A DNA stretch of 64,000 nt, from the NCBI RefSeq assembly GCF_019278525.1, contig NZ_CP058986.1:1178001-1242000 (forward strand), in the 5' to 3' direction. Shown in pieces: positions 17,599 to 26,927 of the stretch (within the stretch, counting starts at the first letter, position 1; each line of letters opens with the position of its first letter). The notes under the pieces are model-generated. The model was not told where the DNA came from and searched no databases. It was given only the letters and a program-made list of their open reading frames with translations. The position numbers were made by a program, and so were the translations under genes. The stretch comes from Polaribacter sp. HaHaR_3_91. GTDB taxonomy: Bacteria; Bacteroidota; Bacteroidia; Flavobacteriales; Flavobacteriaceae.

Positions 17599-17867
17599 TT
17601 CACAATCATTATAAAATATTATTCCGACTAAGTTTCTATAATAAAGGTTAAAATGGATTATAGATAATGTAATTTTTATCTATATTTACGAAAAATTACT
17701 AATGAAAATTTAATAAATTAATTGGTTTGTTGAATAAATTTCCCTTATTGTGTGTTTTTGTTGGTGAAAATGTATATTTATAATTTGATGGGGAATTTTA
17801 TTACAGATCAATTTTTTTAGAGAAAGTAAAATCTGTTTAACTATTTAAAATTTAATATTAATAAATA

Positions 17868-18758
17868 ATGAAGTTCTTTTTAATTCCCCTAGCCTTTATT
17901 TTCTTTAGCTATAATTTTACATTTTCTCAATCTCCTTCAGGGTTCCCTAAAGAATATAAAGTATTAGAAGTTAAGCCTTCTAGTACAGATTCTCTTATTA
18001 AAGAAGCAGATTCTCCTCATTTAATTGTTTACAATCCAGATGCAAAACAAGGAAAACTATTGTTTTTTATGCCAGGAACTGGAGGTATAGCTCTAAATGG
18101 TCCTAAAAGATTTTTTGCAACAGCTGTATCTCAAGGGTATCATGTTATTAATATATCTTACATTAATAGACCTGCTGTGGCTCAAATATGTAGAGGTGAA
18201 AACTTGGCAGACAACTCTAAGTGTACATCAGAATTTAGAAAGCAGCGTATTTATGGTGATAGCAATTTTTCATTAATAGATGATGAGCCTCAAGACGCAA
18301 TAGTAAATAGGCTTACTAAGTTATTAATTTATCTTTCTAAAACAGATAAAGCTGGTAATTGGGATGCTTATTTAGAAGCTGGTAAACCAAAATGGAGTAA
18401 AATAGCTGTTTCGGGTCAATCTCAAGGAGGAGGAATGGCTGCTTTTATAGCAAAAGAACATTTAGTTGCTAGAGTTATCGATTTTTCTGGTGGTTGGGAT
18501 TATTCTGCTAAAAATAAAATAGCAAATTGGTATGCAGCAAAAAGTGTAACACCTGCTAACCTTTGGTATGGAACTTATCATGCAAAGGAACCTGCGGCAA
18601 AAGTAATTAAAGAAAGTTATGAGACTATGAAGATTCCTGAAAATCAGATTTATTCTTTTGATTTAGCTGTTCCTAAAGGAAGAAAAGCACACTCTAATGG
18701 TATTAGAAATACTAATTATGCTGATCAATGGATTGAATTGTTAGGAAGGGCAAATTAA
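17868..18758 (+). CDS. Secreted alpha/beta hydrolase
   Basis: A 296-residue protein with a Sec signal peptide (hydrophobic residues 2-20, cleavage near TFSQS). The alpha/beta hydrolase nucleophile elbow GQSQGG places Ser185; an oxyanion-type FMPGTGG lies at about 68-73, and a C-terminal His275 in KAHSNG could complete the triad. It resembles the BPSS1187-like hydrolase group, whose substrates are not established. Lying 34 bp before the sulfatase, it probably removes ester groups from, or otherwise hydrolyses, the same substrate (inference). Confidence 0.75.
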   Translation: MKFFLIPLAFIFFSYNFTFSQSPSGFPKEYKVLEVKPSSTDSLIKEADSPHLIVYNPDAKQGKLLFFMPGTGGIALNGPKRFFATAVSQGYHVINISYINRPAVAQICRGENLADNSKCTSEFRKQRIYGDSNFSLIDDEPQDAIVNRLTKLLIYLSKTDKAGNWDAYLEAGKPKWSKIAVSGQSQGGGMAAFIAKEHLVARVIDFSGGWDYSAKNKIANWYAAKSVTPANLWYGTYHAKEPAAKVIKESYETMKIPENQIYSFDLAVPKGRKAHSNGIRNTNYADQWIELLGRAN

Positions 18759-18792
18759 TAATTTTATTTTTAAAAAAAATACATAATAATAG

Positions 18793-20376
18793 ATGAAAAT
18801 TTTAAAACTATTTATACCTGTGCTTTTGGTATTTTTTACTTCTTGTTCACAAAAAAGTAACTCTCAAAAAGGTTTAAAAACAGCACAAAAACCAAATATT
18901 ATTTTTTTATCCATAGACGATTTAAGAACTGATCTTGGTTCTTATGGAAACAAAGAAATAAAAACACCAAATATAGATGCGTTATCTGCAACATCTATGG
19001 TAATGCTAAATACACATTCTCAATCAGCAGTTTGTGCATCTTCAAGAGCAAGTGCAATGTTAGGTTATAGACCAGATTCTACAAGAGTTTGGCACTTGGG
19101 AGATAAGTTTAGGGAGATAAATCCTGATGCAGTAACAATGCCTCAGTATTTTAATAAAGCAGGATATTATACTGTAAATATTGGTAAAATTTTTCATAAT
19201 TATATGCCAGATTCTATTTCTTGGGATGAACCAGATTTAAAGCCTTTTCCGTATAATACAAAAGAGTACGCTAAAAGAGATGCAGAAACCTATTATTATA
19301 CAGAAGATGCATTAGAAGATCAAAGGGTAAAAAGAGCAGCTTTGCTAGAGCAAAGAAAAGGAAGAGCAGTTTATGGAGATGGTTGGAATAGAGGGCCTGC
19401 ATTAGAAAGTGCGGATTTACCAGATTCTTTGTATTTTGATGCTATGCAAACAAAATTAGCCTTAAAAACAATTGATAGAATTAAGGGTAAAAAAGAGCCA
19501 TTTTTTTTGGGTCTTGGTTTTTATAGACCTCACCTTCCTTTTGTAGCTCCAAAAAAATATTGGGATTTATACCCTGCGGGATCTGTTTCTCCTGCTGCAA
19601 ATCCAAAGTTACCAAAGAATGTTCCTGTTATGTCTGCAAATGCTAATTATGAATTAAGAGCGTATACAAATCCAACTAAAATTGGTCGTCCAGAAGATGC
19701 TTCATTGCCAGAAAAATATGCAGATTCTTTAAAAAGAGGATATTATGCAAGTGTAAGTTATATTGATGCTTGTGTCGGGAAATTGGTAGAAGGTTTAAAG
19801 GAAAGAGGGTTGTATCAAAATACCGTAATTGTTTTATGGGGAGATCATGGATGGAAATTAGGAGACCATAACGGTTGGGGGAAAATGACAAATTTTTATA
19901 TTGATACACATGTTCCTTTGATTATAAAAGGAGTAAATCAGAAAGAAGGTAAACGTATAGAAGCGCTTTCTGAGTTGGTAGATATATTTCCTACTTTATG
20001 TGATTTAACAGGTGTTGATAAAGCAGATTATTTTCAAGGAACAAGTTTGGTTCCTGTATTTGATAATCCAGATTTGGAGTGGAAAGATGCTGTTTTCACT
20101 CAATTTAGAAGACGTAAACGTATTTCTAAAGATGGTTATGAATATATGGGCTATTCTATGCAAACTAAACAATATCATTATATAGAATGGTATACTTGGG
20201 ATAATGATAAAAAGGAGAAGGGGGATTTTGCAGCTAATGAATTGTATGATCATTATAAAGATGCTAATGAATCCGTTAATATTGCAGGTAATGATGAAGC
20301 AGCAGCCGTAGTAAAAAGTTTATCGGTGCAATTATCTAAAGGATGGAAGGGCGCATTGCCTAAGAATAGATTGTAG
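18793..20376 (+). CDS. Type I sulfatase, iduronate-2-sulfatase-like (S1 family), lipoprotein
   Basis: A 527-residue sulfatase with lipoprotein signal (lipobox FFTSC, Cys18). The metal site begins with Asp42-Asp43 in FLSIDDLRTD. The formylglycine motif is CASSR at residues 81-85, so Cys81 needs oxidation by FGE, which the locus encodes. Ser in the third motif position instead of the common Pro or Ala is allowed in extended motif definitions. Downstream WGDHGWKLGDHNGWGKM is the second metal-binding region. The closest family I recognise is iduronate-2-sulfatase-like S1_7. Substrate unknown. Confidence 0.9.
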   Translation: MKILKLFIPVLLVFFTSCSQKSNSQKGLKTAQKPNIIFLSIDDLRTDLGSYGNKEIKTPNIDALSATSMVMLNTHSQSAVCASSRASAMLGYRPDSTRVWHLGDKFREINPDAVTMPQYFNKAGYYTVNIGKIFHNYMPDSISWDEPDLKPFPYNTKEYAKRDAETYYYTEDALEDQRVKRAALLEQRKGRAVYGDGWNRGPALESADLPDSLYFDAMQTKLALKTIDRIKGKKEPFFLGLGFYRPHLPFVAPKKYWDLYPAGSVSPAANPKLPKNVPVMSANANYELRAYTNPTKIGRPEDASLPEKYADSLKRGYYASVSYIDACVGKLVEGLKERGLYQNTVIVLWGDHGWKLGDHNGWGKMTNFYIDTHVPLIIKGVNQKEGKRIEALSELVDIFPTLCDLTGVDKADYFQGTSLVPVFDNPDLEWKDAVFTQFRRRKRISKDGYEYMGYSMQTKQYHYIEWYTWDNDKKEKGDFAANELYDHYKDANESVNIAGNDEAAAVVKSLSVQLSKGWKGALPKNRL

Positions 20377-20432
20377 ATATCTTCACTAACGGTTGTGTTT
20401 AAAAATATATAGAAATATTAAATACTTTATAA

Positions 20433-21335
20433 ATGGTACTATTCAATACTTGTAAAATTGAAAATCAAAAAAAAATAAATTTAAAATTTAAAAAGTTATT
20501 TGTGAAACTTTGTGTTTGTAGTTTATTTTTAATTGTGTCTTGTAATAACTCAAAAATGAATACGCAAGCTGTGATAAAGGAGCCAGTAGAGGAGGTTGTA
20601 ACTAGTAAAGCCGAAACCAATAAATTACCTCACCAAAATATGAAAAAATTAGGGCTAATAGGAGGTACTTCTTGGCATTCAACCGTTGAATATTATGCTG
20701 CAATTAATCAATCTGTGAATGCTTATTATGGTAATAATACAAATCCGCCTTTAACGGTTTACACAATAAATCAGGCAGAAATTCATAGGTTTCAAAAAGA
20801 AAATAAATGGGATTCTATAGCTGTTTTATTAACAGAAGGAGCGTTTAGTTTACGTAAAGGAGGGGCCGAATCTGTAATGTTTTGTGCAAATACGCCTCAT
20901 AAAGTATTTGATATTGTACAAAGTCAATTAGATTTTCCAATCATTCATATTGGTGATGCTACGGCAAAAGCAATTCTTAAAAAAGATGTTAAAAATGTTG
21001 GCTTTTTAGGTACAATTTATACAATGGAAGGTGATTTTATAACCAAAAGAATAGCTGATAGCGGAATAAATGTTTTAGTGCCGGAAGAAAAGGAAGTACT
21101 TATTGAGTTGCAAAGAATTATTGAAGAAGAACTTACGTATGGCGTGGTTAAGCCTGCATCTAAAAGTTATGTGCTTAATGTTATTAAAGGTTTGGAAGAT
21201 AGAGGTGCAGAAGGAGTTGTTTTAGGTTGTACAGAATTTCCTTTAATGATTTTTGATGAAGATTTAGAAATTCCAACTTTTGATACAACAGAAATTCATT
21301 CTATGGCTGCTGTAGATTTTATTTTAGGTAATTAA
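20433..21335 (+). CDS. Aspartate/glutamate racemase family protein with lipoprotein signal
   Basis: A 300-residue protein. Residues 1-37 form a lipoprotein-type signal (hydrophobic CVCSLFLIVSC), residues 38-69 a linker, and from about 70 (MKKLGLIGGTSW) a complete Asp/Glu racemase domain with both catalytic cysteines, Cys151 in MFCANTPHK and Cys266 in LGCTEFPL. Ordinary members start at the equivalent of residue 70 and are cytoplasmic. Here export is predicted, an unusual setting for an amino-acid racemase. It follows the sulfatase by 56 bp. Confidence 0.8.
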   Translation: MVLFNTCKIENQKKINLKFKKLFVKLCVCSLFLIVSCNNSKMNTQAVIKEPVEEVVTSKAETNKLPHQNMKKLGLIGGTSWHSTVEYYAAINQSVNAYYGNNTNPPLTVYTINQAEIHRFQKENKWDSIAVLLTEGAFSLRKGGAESVMFCANTPHKVFDIVQSQLDFPIIHIGDATAKAILKKDVKNVGFLGTIYTMEGDFITKRIADSGINVLVPEEKEVLIELQRIIEEELTYGVVKPASKSYVLNVIKGLEDRGAEGVVLGCTEFPLMIFDEDLEIPTFDTTEIHSMAAVDFILGN

Positions 21336-21372
21336 TGCCTTTTAAATTGTAATACAATTTTGGTTTCTATAA

Positions 21373-21417
21373 TTTGCCCTATATTATTTCGTGCTTTACG
21401 GAAAAATATAGGGCAAA
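21373..21417 (+). terminator. Long hairpin after the racemase gene (terminator or leader element)
   Basis: TTTGCCCTATATT pairs perfectly over 13 bp with AATATAGGGCAAA; the intervening bases can pair further. It begins 37 bp after the racemase stop. The following sequence is A/T-rich but without a clean T-run. Apart from this and a -7 box, the gap to 21831 shows nothing recognisable. Confidence 0.5.
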
Positions 21418-21768
21418 ATATTTTATTAAAAACATGTTCTTTTGAAGTAGCATATATACAAGCTTTATTCAAATTTCTACGTTCTATCTTAATATTAAAC
21501 TAAACATTATTAGTTTTAATATTTTATCGATTACTTCTCTTTTTTTTTAGTAAAAATAAACACTATATTTTTTTAAATTATTATTGGTAATACATGTTTT
21601 TTAAGCATTACCTATGTAAAAAGGGCTTCTCTAAAGCAATACTGATTTTAGTGATATCATCTTTTTTTATAAACTTAAATTACTAGTTATTTAGAATTTT
21701 ATGTTAATTGTTGAGTAATTGCAACAATACTACCCTGTTTTTGAGAATTTCTGAATTTAAATAATTAA

Positions 21769-21776
21769 TAGGTTTG
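21769..21776 (+). promoter_or_regulatory. Candidate -7 box of susC
   Basis: TAGGTTTG matches TAnnTTTG, 54 bp before the susC ATG. The nearest upstream TTG is 25 bp away, longer than the usual 19-21 bp, so the promoter may depend on an activator. Confidence 0.4.
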
Positions 21777-21830
21777 AAGTAACCATTCGTTGTAATGGTA
21801 AAACCAAATTATAAACTAATTATTAAATCA

Positions 21831-24800
21831 ATGAAATTAAAACTAAGTGCTTTGTTGTTGCTGTTTTGTAGTTTTATGTCTTTAACGGCTCAAACAACAA
21901 TTACAGGGACAATATCAGACGAGACAAGTTTAACTCTTCCGGGAGTTAATATTTTGGTAAAAGGGACAGATAGAGGTACAAATTCTGATTTTGATGGAAA
22001 GTATTCTATTAAAGTTTCTAAAGGTGAAATTTTACAATTCTCATTTGTAGGTTTTGTAAATCAAGAAGTTGTGGTTGCGGATCAAAACGTAATAGATATT
22101 GTCTTAAAAGAAGATGCTCAACAATTAAATGAAATAGTAATAATAGGATATGGTTCTACTACAAAGAAAGATCTGGTTTCTTCTGTTTCTTCTGTAAAAG
22201 CAGATGTATTAGAAAATCAACCAGTTGCAAGATTAGACCAAGCATTACAAGGTAGAGCAACAGGAGTTTCTGTAACCTCTAATAGTGGAGACCCAGGTTC
22301 TGGTTCTACAATTAGAATTAGAGGTAATAGTTCTATTAATGGAAATAATAACCCATTATATGTTATAGACGGATTTATTGTAGGTACAGATTTTAACTTA
22401 AATACTTTAAATGTAAATGATATTAAATCTGTAGATGTTTTAAAAGATGCTACTGCATTGTCTATTTATGGAACAAGAGGTGCTTCTGGAGTTATTTTAG
22501 TAACGACTAAAAATGGTACAGAAATTTCAAAAGGAAAACCAAGAATTAGTCTGAATCATTATTATAGTGTGCAGCAAGTAGCAAATGAGGTCGATCTTTT
22601 AAACGGAGAAGATTATGTAAATTATATTAATGAGGCAGGGCAATTTAACCCGAACTTAAATAATGGTTTTGGAGGGACCGATCCTACTTTGCCTTTGTTG
22701 TTTAGTGAGCCTGGTGAAATTGAAACTACAGATTGGTTAGATATTGCAGCTCAAACAGGTTATGTTAGAAATACAGATTTATCTATAATGGGGAATTCAG
22801 AAAATTCTAATTATTATATTTCTGTTAATCATTTTGATCAAGAAGGAATTTTAAAAGGTTCTGGATTAGAGAGAGTTACTTTTAGAACGAATTTAGATGT
22901 AAGGCTTTCAGATAAATTTAAAACAGGTATCCGTTTAAATGCAACACATTATAAAAAAGAAAATAATAAAGTCAATTATTCAAGTATTGTCTCTTCAGTT
23001 TTACCTATTAGAACTGTCTATGATGAAAATGGAGATTATACAGGTGTAAACCCAATAAGTTCTTCAACGGAAAGAAACCCGGTAGCAGATGCTAATTTAA
23101 GAGTGGATCATGATTTAGTTACCAAGCTTATTACAAATGCTTATCTTGAGTATGAGTTGTTTGAAAACTTTAAATTAAAGTCTACTTTTGGTGCAGAAAT
23201 AACACATACAAAATACAACGATTATCTTCCGGGAGCTTTACCTGATAGACAGATTTCTAATGGTGGAACGGGATATGCTAATATAGCTACAAATTATGCA
23301 AAAAGTATTTTAAATGAAAATACGTTTACCTATGATTTAGGTTTAGAAGATCATTCTGTTAAGTTGTTAGGTGGGTTTACATGGCAAAAGGATACGAATG
23401 AAAGCACTGTTTCTCAGTCAGATGGTTTCCCTAATGATGCTGTTTTGTTTAATAATTTAGCTTTAGGTGATGCAACGCTTTATTATGCAAATTCTGGATA
23501 TGGTCAAAGAACATTAGCTTCTTTTTTAGGTAGGGTAGATTATGGTTACAAAAGTAAATATCTTTTAACTTTAGTTGGTAGATACGATGGCTCTTCTGTT
23601 TTTGAAGAAGGTAGCAAATATGCCTTTTTTCCTTCTGTGGGGCTTGCTTGGAATGTAAGTGATGAGGCTTTTTTAGAAGATGTAGATGTAATTGATAAAT
23701 TAAAAGTTAGAGGTAGTTATGGTATTGTTGGTGAACAAGGAGTAAATTCTTATAATTCTATTGCAACGTATAATAACACTATTAATATTTTTAACGACAA
23801 TGTTGTAAATGGTGTTCAGTTGGGATCTGTACCAAGTGAAGGATTAACATGGGAAACGACAAAACAGTTAGATCTTGGTTTTGAAGTTAGTTTTTTAAAG
23901 GATAGAATTTCTTTTGAAGCAGATTACTATTTAAAAACTACCGAAGATTTACTTTTAGCAAAAGCTTTATCTGCACAAGCAGGAGGTGGTACTCAGTTGC
24001 AAAATGTAGGTTCTGTAGAGAATAAAGGTTTTGAATTTTCATTAAACACCATTAATGTGGAGAAAAAGGATTTTTCTTGGAATTCAACATTAACAATATC
24101 TACAAACAAAAGTAAAGTTTTAGAGTTAGATGGTAGAGATTATTTAGATTTACAATCTACAGGTAACCAGGGTGGTACTTCTGCAAGACTTATTGTTGGA
24201 GAGTCTATGCCAGTTTTTATTGGACTTAAATACTTAGGAACTTATAAAAATGAAGATGAGATAATTGCAGATGGTAGAAAAGGAATGTCTTTTATCGGTG
24301 GTCCTAGGTTTGAAAATTTAGATGATAACCCTACCTGGAATGATGAAGATGCTGTTATAATTGGTAGTCCAGAACCAGATTTTTATGGAGGTTTTAGAAA
24401 TACATTTACCTACAAAGGTCTTTCTTTAGATGTCTTTTTTCAAGGTCAATATGGTAATGATATCTTCAATATAAGAACACAGGCATCTTATTACGGAAGA
24501 GGAGAGCAAAATTTAGATTCTAGAGTGTTAAATCGTTGGCAAGAAGGGGTAAATGAAACTTCAGATATACCTAGAGCGGGTGCTTCTACAAGTTTATTCA
24601 ATCCTAATAGTACTGTTAATATAGAGGATGGTTCATTCTTAAGATTAAAAACAGCTACTTTAAATTATAATCTTCCATTAGATAAAATAGGATTAGAAAA
24701 TACATTAAGCGCTTTTAATGTATATGTAACTGGTACTAACTTGTTTTTATTATCTAAATTTAAATTAGGAGATCCAGAAACAAGTAATTTTAGTGCTAGT

Positions 24801-24890
24801 AGTGGGTTAGGTTCAGTATCTCAGGGTTTTGCTTCTGGTACTTACCCTTATGCTAAATCTGTTACATTAGGATTAAAAATGGAATTTTAA
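21831..24890 (+). CDS. susC: SusC/RagA family TonB-linked outer membrane transporter
   Basis: A 1019-residue TonB-dependent receptor taken from ATG 21831 (MKLKLSALLLLFCSF), where a clear signal peptide ends at SLTAQ. After it come the carboxypeptidase-regulatory-like domain (TITGTISDETSLTLPGVNIL), the SusC signature EIVIIGYGSTTKKDL, the plug (ALQGRATGVSV, RIRGNSS, PLYVIDGF) and a long beta-barrel ending in phenylalanine. It imports oligomers captured by the SusD partner 12 bp downstream, powered by TonB. With sulfatase and FGE upstream, a sulfated substrate is likely. Confidence 0.95.
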   Translation: MKLKLSALLLLFCSFMSLTAQTTITGTISDETSLTLPGVNILVKGTDRGTNSDFDGKYSIKVSKGEILQFSFVGFVNQEVVVADQNVIDIVLKEDAQQLNEIVIIGYGSTTKKDLVSSVSSVKADVLENQPVARLDQALQGRATGVSVTSNSGDPGSGSTIRIRGNSSINGNNNPLYVIDGFIVGTDFNLNTLNVNDIKSVDVLKDATALSIYGTRGASGVILVTTKNGTEISKGKPRISLNHYYSVQQVANEVDLLNGEDYVNYINEAGQFNPNLNNGFGGTDPTLPLLFSEPGEIETTDWLDIAAQTGYVRNTDLSIMGNSENSNYYISVNHFDQEGILKGSGLERVTFRTNLDVRLSDKFKTGIRLNATHYKKENNKVNYSSIVSSVLPIRTVYDENGDYTGVNPISSSTERNPVADANLRVDHDLVTKLITNAYLEYELFENFKLKSTFGAEITHTKYNDYLPGALPDRQISNGGTGYANIATNYAKSILNENTFTYDLGLEDHSVKLLGGFTWQKDTNESTVSQSDGFPNDAVLFNNLALGDATLYYANSGYGQRTLASFLGRVDYGYKSKYLLTLVGRYDGSSVFEEGSKYAFFPSVGLAWNVSDEAFLEDVDVIDKLKVRGSYGIVGEQGVNSYNSIATYNNTINIFNDNVVNGVQLGSVPSEGLTWETTKQLDLGFEVSFLKDRISFEADYYLKTTEDLLLAKALSAQAGGGTQLQNVGSVENKGFEFSLNTINVEKKDFSWNSTLTISTNKSKVLELDGRDYLDLQSTGNQGGTSARLIVGESMPVFIGLKYLGTYKNEDEIIADGRKGMSFIGGPRFENLDDNPTWNDEDAVIIGSPEPDFYGGFRNTFTYKGLSLDVFFQGQYGNDIFNIRTQASYYGRGEQNLDSRVLNRWQEGVNETSDIPRAGASTSLFNPNSTVNIEDGSFLRLKTATLNYNLPLDKIGLENTLSAFNVYVTGTNLFLLSKFKLGDPETSNFSASSGLGSVSQGFASGTYPYAKSVTLGLKMEF

Positions 24891-24902
24891 AAAAATAATA
24901 AA

Positions 24903-26480
24903 ATGAAAAATATATTAAAAAATAAAGTTGTTCTAGTCTTACTAGGTTTATTTGCTTTAATTTCTTGTGATGATTTTCTACAAGAAGATTTAAGAGATGC
25001 AATTACTCCTGGAAATTTTTTCAATAATGACAAAGAGGCAGAATTAGCTGTAAACGGAATTTATAGAATATACCATAATAATAACCTATATGCACAAAGA
25101 GGTTTAGATGATTATTACACGCATGGTGCAGATGTTGTTGGTCCTAATAGAAATGTAAATGGATCTATACACAATTATTTAATTGCAGAAGGTGTAGCAG
25201 ACGGAAACGGTGTATGGTCTCAATTGTATGAAGTTGTAAACGGAACAACAGAGTTTTTAGCAAATATTGACGGTAATGAAAAACTTACGGAAGCTAATAG
25301 AAATCAGGCGGTTGGAGAGTTACTGTTTTTAAGAGCTTTGGCTTTTTATCATTTAACAAATTTATGGGGAGATGTTCCTTATTTTAGAGAAATGTTAAAC
25401 CCAATTGAGGCTGGAGAATTAGGGCGTTATGATAAAGACCTAATTAGAACAGATATGAAAGCAGATTTAGAAAGAGCGGTAAGTTTATTGCCATCTACAT
25501 ATTCTGGTTCAGATTTAGGAAGAGCAACAAAGTGGGCGGCTTATGCTTTAAAAGCAAAATTTCATTTATTTGATAAAGAGTGGTTATTGGCAAAAAATGC
25601 TTGTGATGAGATTATAAACAATTCTCCACATACTTTATTATCTAATTATGCAGATGTTTTTAATCAATCAGATCCTGCTAATTCAATAAATAACGAACAC
25701 ATTTTTATCATCGATTTTAAATCAGATGAGGTTTCAACTACAAGAACCGATGACTATAATCCTCGAATAAGAGATGAGCCTTCAAATAGAAATGATGATG
25801 CTTTTGATGAATTTGGAGCACCTGTTTTAAAAACGAATGGTACACAAATGAAAAGATGGGAATACTTTCAAAGTGTAATGTTAGAGCAAGAGGAAGATAT
25901 GCAGGGTTATGGATGGTCTGTCCCTTTACCAGAATTAGCAGATAAAAATAACTGGCAAGATGGAGATTTGCGTTATGATGCAACTGTAGTAACCGAGTAT
26001 TTAGGATTTGAACTAGCGTTTCCATATTTCAGAAAAAATTGGAACTTAGATCAAGTGAACTCTTTAAGAGGGAACCATCATGAAAATTATATTGTTTTTC
26101 GTTTAGCAGATATTTATTTAATGGCTGCTGAGGCAGAAAATGAATTAAATGGTCCAGGAACTGCGTATTCTTATGTAAATGAAGTTCGTAAAAGAGCTTT
26201 TGAACCAGATCAGCCTTGGAGTGGAATGTCTCAAACATCTTTTAGAGAAGCAATGTATGATGAAAGAAAGTTTGAACTTTCTGCAGAAGGACATAGAAAA
26301 ATGGATTTAATTAGATGGGGAATTTTATTAGATGTGGTTAAAAGTACAGAACATAGAAGTTGGAATAATCCGGCAGCTAATATTCAGTCATATCATGTGT
26401 TACTTCCAATACCACAAGCACAAATAATATTGAATGCAAATTTATTAACATCAGATCCTTCTAATAACGGTTATCGTTAG
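24903..26480 (+). CDS. susD: SusD/RagB family outer membrane glycan-binding lipoprotein
   Basis: A 525-residue lipoprotein (lipobox ALISC). The SusD N-terminal pattern DDFLQEDLRDAITPGNFFNN, TPR-like helices, and the C-terminal SusD signature YDERKFELSAEGHRKMDLIRWG are all present. It forms the hinged lid of the SusC transporter and binds the substrate at the surface. Specificity cannot be read from the sequence. It is the last gene of the locus; a repeat element and a perfect palindrome follow. Confidence 0.94.
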   Translation: MKNILKNKVVLVLLGLFALISCDDFLQEDLRDAITPGNFFNNDKEAELAVNGIYRIYHNNNLYAQRGLDDYYTHGADVVGPNRNVNGSIHNYLIAEGVADGNGVWSQLYEVVNGTTEFLANIDGNEKLTEANRNQAVGELLFLRALAFYHLTNLWGDVPYFREMLNPIEAGELGRYDKDLIRTDMKADLERAVSLLPSTYSGSDLGRATKWAAYALKAKFHLFDKEWLLAKNACDEIINNSPHTLLSNYADVFNQSDPANSINNEHIFIIDFKSDEVSTTRTDDYNPRIRDEPSNRNDDAFDEFGAPVLKTNGTQMKRWEYFQSVMLEQEEDMQGYGWSVPLPELADKNNWQDGDLRYDATVVTEYLGFELAFPYFRKNWNLDQVNSLRGNHHENYIVFRLADIYLMAAEAENELNGPGTAYSYVNEVRKRAFEPDQPWSGMSQTSFREAMYDERKFELSAEGHRKMDLIRWGILLDVVKSTEHRSWNNPAANIQSYHVLLPIPQAQIILNANLLTSDPSNNGYR

Positions 26481-26500
26481 GATGTAAGAAGTTTTTAGTA

Positions 26501-26610
26501 AAGAGGTTGTTTAAAAAGTTAGTTTCTTGTCATTCTGAATTTATTTCAGATTCTTATGAAGGTTAAACTTCAGTGCGACAGGATTTATTTCTTTCTATAC
26601 GGCCTCTTTT
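26501..26610. repeat. Dispersed palindromic intergenic element, copy A
   Basis: About 110 bp bounded by imperfect inverted ends (AAGAGGTTGTTTAAAAAG and the reverse complement of AAGAGGCCGTATAGAAAG). It contains the core GTCATTCTGAATTTATTTCA also found, with small changes, in the elements at 45473 and 63360. MITE-like; no ORF. Confidence 0.7.
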
Positions 26611-26640
26611 TTTGGGGAATATTTGTCACTTAATTTTTTA

Positions 26641-26688
26641 AAATAAAATACCATTTAAAAAGCATGCTTTTTAAATGGTATTTTATTT
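26641..26688 (+). terminator. Perfect 48-bp palindrome, likely terminator of the SusCD operon
   Basis: The 24 bases from 26641 are the exact reverse complement of the following 24, centred on GCATGC. As RNA it forms a long hairpin ending in an A/U-rich stretch. The gap 26689-26927 shows nothing else. Confidence 0.6.
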
Positions 26689-26927
26689 GTTCAACAGATA
26701 GATAGTTAAACAATAATCTCAAACAAAAAGTATAATATCCTTTAAAGTAATTGATAAAAGAAATATAATGAGCCCCTTTTAGAGATAGTTAAAAGTACTA
26801 AATGTTAATCTTTGATATTTTAATATTGTTTTTATAAATCTACTTTGTTCGCTAATTGCTTTAAGATTAAAGTTTTTTTTATCAAAAAAACAAAATGAAC
26901 AAAGAAGTTATCGTTTTTTATTGAAAA

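Noticed and set aside
21795..21830. Upstream start for susC at 21795
   Set aside because: It would add 12 residues before an already complete signal peptide; ATG 21831 fits better and the -7 box lies close upstream.
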